Origin: Chloroflexota bacterium
GTDB lineage: Bacteria; Chloroflexota; Dehalococcoidia; Lucifugimonadales; GCA-2722455
DNA: 64,000 bases
Direction: 5' to 3'
Assembly (NCBI GenBank): GCA_002722455.1
Contig: PBMB01000020.1
Coordinates: forward strand, 1 to 64,000
Part shown: one piece after another, positions 61,205 to 64,000 of the stretch
Numbering within the stretch: position 1 is the first letter of the stretch
Layout of the letters: every line of letters begins with the position of its first letter
Notes under the pieces: generated by a model
The model's database searches: none
Seen by the model: the letters and a program-made list of their open reading frames with translations, nothing else
Told to the model about the DNA's origin: nothing
Made by a program: the position numbers and the translations under genes

Positions 61205-62317
61205 TTATTCATTATTTAAAATATTTTGTGAGTCAGTTATTAAGTTTTTCACTTTATCGGTATTGATGTTCCCCTGATCTAAATCGATTACCTTTGTGAA
61301 ATCTGCTATAGCTTCCTGATGTTTTCCTATTTGTCTGTAAGAAAGACCTCTATTATAAAAAGAAACTAAATCTGTTGGACTTAACTCAATTACTTTCGTA
61401 TAGTCTTCTATGGCTTTTAGATACTCTTTTAAGAAGTAATAGGAAGTAGCTCTATTGCCATATGAATTTGGAAGTTGTGGTGCCAGTTCAATAGCTTTTG
61501 TATAGTCTTTAATTGATTGCTGAGTATTTCCTGACAAAAAATAAGAGACTCCTCTGTAGTTATAAGTCACAGCATCAGATGGTTTTAATTCAATAGCTTT
61601 TGAATAATCATTAATGGCTTTCTCATATTGTGCTAATTCGCTATAACAATCACCTCTGATGTTGTAGGCGGCAGCATCAGAGGGATTTAATTCTATAGTT
61701 TTTGTATAATCTTGTATCGCCTTTTCATATTCATTTAATATATAGTAAGCAGCACCTCTAGCAGAGAATGTATCAGAATCAGAGGCATCTAGTTTTATAG
61801 CTTGTGTATAATCTTCTATTGATTGATCATATCGTCCTATTAGATCATAAGCAGCACCTCTGTTTCTGTACGTAAGAACATCAGAGGGATCTAGTCTTAT
61901 AGCTTTTGAGTAATCATCAATTGCTTTTCGATGCTCGCCTAATTCATCATAAGCAGCACCTCGATTACTATGTGCCCATGCATCAGAGGGATCTAGTTCT
62001 ATAGCTTTTGAGTAATCATCAATTGCCTTTTGATAAGCTTCTAGTACGAAATAAGCAGTTCCTCTATTGTAGTATATTGCAGAAGTTTTAGGGTCTATTT
62101 CTATTGCCTTGGTGAAAGCTGTTATTGCTTCATCATATTTACCTAAATCAAGGTAAGAAACACCGTCGTTATAGTACGTAGCAACCTTAGTTGTAGGTGT
62201 TGATATAAGGCTCATTTCAGATACTTGTGCTGGTTCAGACGTCTGAGAATTAGAATTGGAACAAGCAGTTACAAGGAAGAAACAAAGTGGTATTAAAAAG
62301 AAGTTTTTAGAAAACAT
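61205..62317 (-). CDS. TPR-repeat lipoprotein
   Basis: A 370-residue protein starting at ATG 62317 (the longer frame would overlap gmd and add 11 residues before the signal). The signal ends FLVTAC (C19 lipidated). Nine consecutive 34-residue TPR units follow, from about residue 43 to 348 (e.g. YYNRGTAYFVLEAYQKAIDDYSKAI). Repeats 2 and 3 are nearly identical at DNA level with a 102-base period. TPR lipoproteins organise protein complexes at the membrane. It lies between gmd and the HpcH/HpaI gene. Confidence 0.85.
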   Translation of the reverse strand: MFSKNFFLIPLCFFLVTACSNSNSQTSEPAQVSEMSLISTPTTKVATYYNDGVSYLDLGKYDEAITAFTKAIEIDPKTSAIYYNRGTAYFVLEAYQKAIDDYSKAIELDPSDAWAHSNRGAAYDELGEHRKAIDDYSKAIRLDPSDVLTYRNRGAAYDLIGRYDQSIEDYTQAIKLDASDSDTFSARGAAYYILNEYEKAIQDYTKTIELNPSDAAAYNIRGDCYSELAQYEKAINDYSKAIELKPSDAVTYNYRGVSYFLSGNTQQSIKDYTKAIELAPQLPNSYGNRATSYYFLKEYLKAIEDYTKVIELSPTDLVSFYNRGLSYRQIGKHQEAIADFTKVIDLDQGNINTDKVKNLITDSQNILNNE

Positions 62318-62318
62318 A

Positions 62319-63371
62319 TTACAGCTTATTGTTGTATGGATACCAAACATTATAATTTTTATCTATAAAGTCTTTACCTTCGCCAACAGGGGTTAATCCA
62401 AGTTCTTGCATATCTGAATCGATCATGATTTTAATAATATTTTCAAAACTGACTTTGGGGTTCCATTGTAAATCATTTTTTGCTTTTGCTGAGTTTGCTT
62501 CGAGGCTATTAACTTCTGTTGGCCGGAAATATTTCGGGTCAATTTCAACATGTTTTTCCCAATCTAAATTAACGTAATCAAAAGCATATGCTACGCATTC
62601 TTTAACTGTGTATGAGTTACCTGTTCCTAATACAAAATCATCTGGATGGTCCAGTTGAAGCATTTGCCACATAGCTTCTACATATTCAGGAGCAAACCCC
62701 CAATCTCTTTTAGATTCTAAATTTCCTAAGTATAGTTTTTCTTGTATTCCAGCTTTAATTTTTGCAATTGCTTTAGTTATTTTTCTTGTTACAAAAGTTT
62801 CACCTCTTCTTGGACTTTCATGATTAAAGAGAATTCCATTTGTTGCAAAGATGTTATATGCCTCTCTATAGTTTATAGTCATCCAATATGAGTAGAGTTT
62901 AGTAATAGCATAGGGACTTCGGGGTGCCATAGTACTTTTTTCACTTTGAGGAGGAGATGTTTTTCCGAACATTTCACTTGAAGATGCTTGGTAAAATTTT
63001 GCTTTACTTCCTGTTTGTCGTAATACTTCAAGTATTTTTGTATTAGCAACAGAATTTATTGTCGTTGTATATTCAGGTAATTGAAAACTTGTATGCACAT
63101 GAGACTGGGCTCCAAGATTATAAATTTCATCAGGTTCTATTCTGGAAATTAAAGAATTTATTGTTTCCAGAGATGTTAAGTCATCATAATGGAGAAATAA
63201 AGTTGTATCTTTTTCATGGGGATCTTGATAGAGATGGTCAATTCTCGTTGTTGTAAAGTTGCTTGATTTTCTTATTATTCCGTGTACTTCGTACCCTTTA
63301 TATAATAAGAATTCTGCTAGGTAAGAGCCATCTTGGCCAGTAATACCAGTTATAAGAGCTTTTTTAGTCAA
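62319..63371 (-). CDS. gmd: GDP-mannose 4,6-dehydratase
   Basis: A 350-residue extended SDR that makes GDP-4-keto-6-deoxy-D-mannose. [16 protein letters not shown] (7-22) is the coenzyme loop and the catalytic set is in [12 protein letters not shown] (Ser/Glu) and [10 protein letters not shown] (Y-x-x-x-K). [17 protein letters not shown] is diagnostic for GMD. The stop is one base from the TPR gene's start. The upstream spacer to dnaN is 27 bases and contains a weak TAACCT/AGGTTA hairpin that could end dnaN transcripts. Confidence 0.95.
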   Translation of the reverse strand: MTKKALITGITGQDGSYLAEFLLYKGYEVHGIIRKSSNFTTTRIDHLYQDPHEKDTTLFLHYDDLTSLETINSLISRIEPDEIYNLGAQSHVHTSFQLPEYTTTINSVANTKILEVLRQTGSKAKFYQASSSEMFGKTSPPQSEKSTMAPRSPYAITKLYSYWMTINYREAYNIFATNGILFNHESPRRGETFVTRKITKAIAKIKAGIQEKLYLGNLESKRDWGFAPEYVEAMWQMLQLDHPDDFVLGTGNSYTVKECVAYAFDYVNLDWEKHVEIDPKYFRPTEVNSLEANSAKAKNDLQWNPKVSFENIIKIMIDSDMQELGLTPVGEGKDFIDKNYNVWYPYNNKL

Positions 63372-63398
63372 ATTTTAACCTTAAAAAAAGTTGTTAGG

Positions 63399-64000
63399 TT
63401 ACCATTGTACAAACATAGGCATAATCACATATTTATATGATTCATTTTCACCGATTGGCCTGATAAGACCAGGAGCAGAGGATGATGTAACCAATAATTC
63501 AATATCCTTTTGTTTTAGAATCCCCAACACATCGGTAAGAAATTTATTATTGAAAGCTATTTGATTTTTGGAACCTTCAATGTCAGCAGAAATTGTATTC
63601 GTACTTTCTCCAACTTCATCAGATTTTGATGTAATTGTAATGTTACCTTTATCATCTTTAGTGTTAGGTTCGAAGAGTAATCTTAATATCCCACTACCAT
63701 CTCTAGCAAAGATAGAAGCAGTCTTAGAAGCACTAAAGAAATCAGACACATTGATCTTTGCTAATGTTTCATGTTTGTCTGGAACTAAAGTTTGGTATGG
63801 TGGAAATTCACCGTTAATTAGTTGAGTGACAACCTCTGCATTTTCCAGGTGGAAAACAGCCTGGCTTTTAGAAGGAGTAATTGTTAGCTGAACTGTTTCT
63901 TCTGTTGATTCGATTAAGCGGTTTACTTCTTGTAAACCTCGAGAAGGTATTACAAAATCGAGGACACCATCAAATTCGGTTTCTAGTGTTCCAGTATATA
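63399..64000 (-). CDS. dnaN: DNA polymerase III beta subunit (sliding clamp), C-terminal part, truncated by window edge
   Basis: The minus-strand frame is open from the window end to the stop at 63399, so about 199 C-terminal residues are present. Segments such as DFVIPSRGLQEVNRLIEST, EVVTQLINGEFPPYQ and the last residues YVIMPMFVQW match the clamp's domains 2-3 (the usual ending is 'MPM..'). The clamp is normally about 370 residues, so roughly half is missing. The apparent start at 63749 is an internal GTG. Confidence 0.9.
   Translation of the reverse strand, partial: YTGTLETEFDGVLDFVIPSRGLQEVNRLIESTEETVQLTITPSKSQAVFHLENAEVVTQLINGEFPPYQTLVPDKHETLAKINVSDFFSASKTASIFARDGSGILRLLFEPNTKDDKGNITITSKSDEVGESTNTISADIEGSKNQIAFNNKFLTDVLGILKQKDIELLVTSSSAPGLIRPIGENESYKYVIMPMFVQW

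Noticed and set aside
1-64000. Insertion sequences, CRISPR arrays, restriction-modification, toxin-antitoxin or phage structural genes
   Set aside because: I looked for transposase DDE signatures, evenly spaced repeats, methyltransferase motifs and typical toxin pairs and saw none.

Overview
The window is about 64 kb of AT-rich bacterial chromosome (single 60-base lines that I counted by eye sit near 33% G+C). It is densely coded on both strands. There is no rRNA, CRISPR array or intact insertion sequence. The gene mix suggests a free-living heterotroph of the Chloroflexota, most like the marine SAR202-type lineages: two F420 biosynthesis genes (cofC, cofD) beside a luciferase-like oxidoreductase, an FAD/GcvT-type dimethylglycine dehydrogenase, a phytanoyl-CoA dioxygenase-like protein, an enolase-superfamily enzyme, several SDR and Gfo/Idh oxidoreductases, a large alpha/beta hydrolase of the PF20091 type, and a nickel superoxide dismutase. 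The taxonomic assignment is inference; no marker-gene comparison could be run.

Layout. 1-5.1 kb: catabolic enzymes (partial HpcH/HpaI aldolase, MDR dehydrogenase, dimethylglycine dehydrogenase-like flavoprotein, DapA-family lyase). 5.2-13.5 kb: CCA-adding enzyme, fumarase, threonine aldolase, PhyH dioxygenase, RarA ATPase, PF20091 hydrolase. 13.7-19.0 kb: tightly packed operon coaE, MoxR-type AAA ATPase, Nudix hydrolase, giant VWA protein. 19.1-23.9 kb: a strong promoter, tRNA-Thr(TGT), tRNA-Tyr(GTA), tRNA-Thr(GGT), tuf, rpmG, secE, nusG, rplK, rplA, rplJ, rplL. rpoB does not follow; a convergent LarA-like gene does. 23.9-29.0 kb: LarA-like racemase, M20 peptidase, OSBS/NSAR-like enolase, PanE-like reductase, cupin. 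29.1-30.1 kb: divergent sodN (Ni-SOD) and its maturation protease sodX. 30.2-34.4 kb: a minus-strand tetrapyrrole operon, sirC-hemC-cobA/hemD-hemB. 34.4-38.7 kb: an SDR, then a plus-strand operon of a TIM-barrel isomerase, ABM protein, class IV aminotransferase and NHL propeller. 38.7-44.1 kb: a MacAB-like export operon with an unusually long adaptor and a terminal lipoprotein. 44.2-49.0 kb: VOC protein, Gfo/Idh oxidoreductase, MBL hydrolase, glycosidase-like propeller, two thiol-redox proteins. 49.1-52.0 kb: F420 cluster cofD, a 36-residue Lys-rich protein missed by length cut-offs, LLM oxidoreductase, cofC, small membrane protein. 52.0-55.4 kb: typA and a strikingly G+C-rich phosphatase, bracketed by an imperfect direct repeat that is the 3' end of a small membrane-protein gene. 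55.4-59.3 kb: second DapA-family lyase, a lipoprotein with an HExxH metalloprotease signature, SDR, PHP hydrolase, small CHxx protein. 59.3-64 kb: fcl, HpcH/HpaI aldolase, a nine-repeat TPR lipoprotein, gmd, and the 3' part of dnaN, which runs off the end.

Working together. The tRNA-tuf-rpl block is translation core. None of the three tRNAs encodes CCA, which agrees with the CCA-adding enzyme in the same window. The tetrapyrrole operon carries uroporphyrinogen III synthesis plus both SUMT and precorrin-2 dehydrogenase, so it can feed siroheme or corrinoids as well as heme. gmd and fcl together make GDP-L-fucose. cofD and cofC supply the phospholactyl part of F420 that the neighbouring LLM enzyme probably uses. 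The most unusual items are the adaptor with a roughly 107-residue domain inserted at its coiled-coil tip, the composition-shifted phosphatase between direct repeats, the Lys-rich micro-ORF inside the F420 cluster, and the coaE/MoxR/Nudix/VWA operon. I did not find a wholly new defence or mobile system that I could defend from sequence alone.
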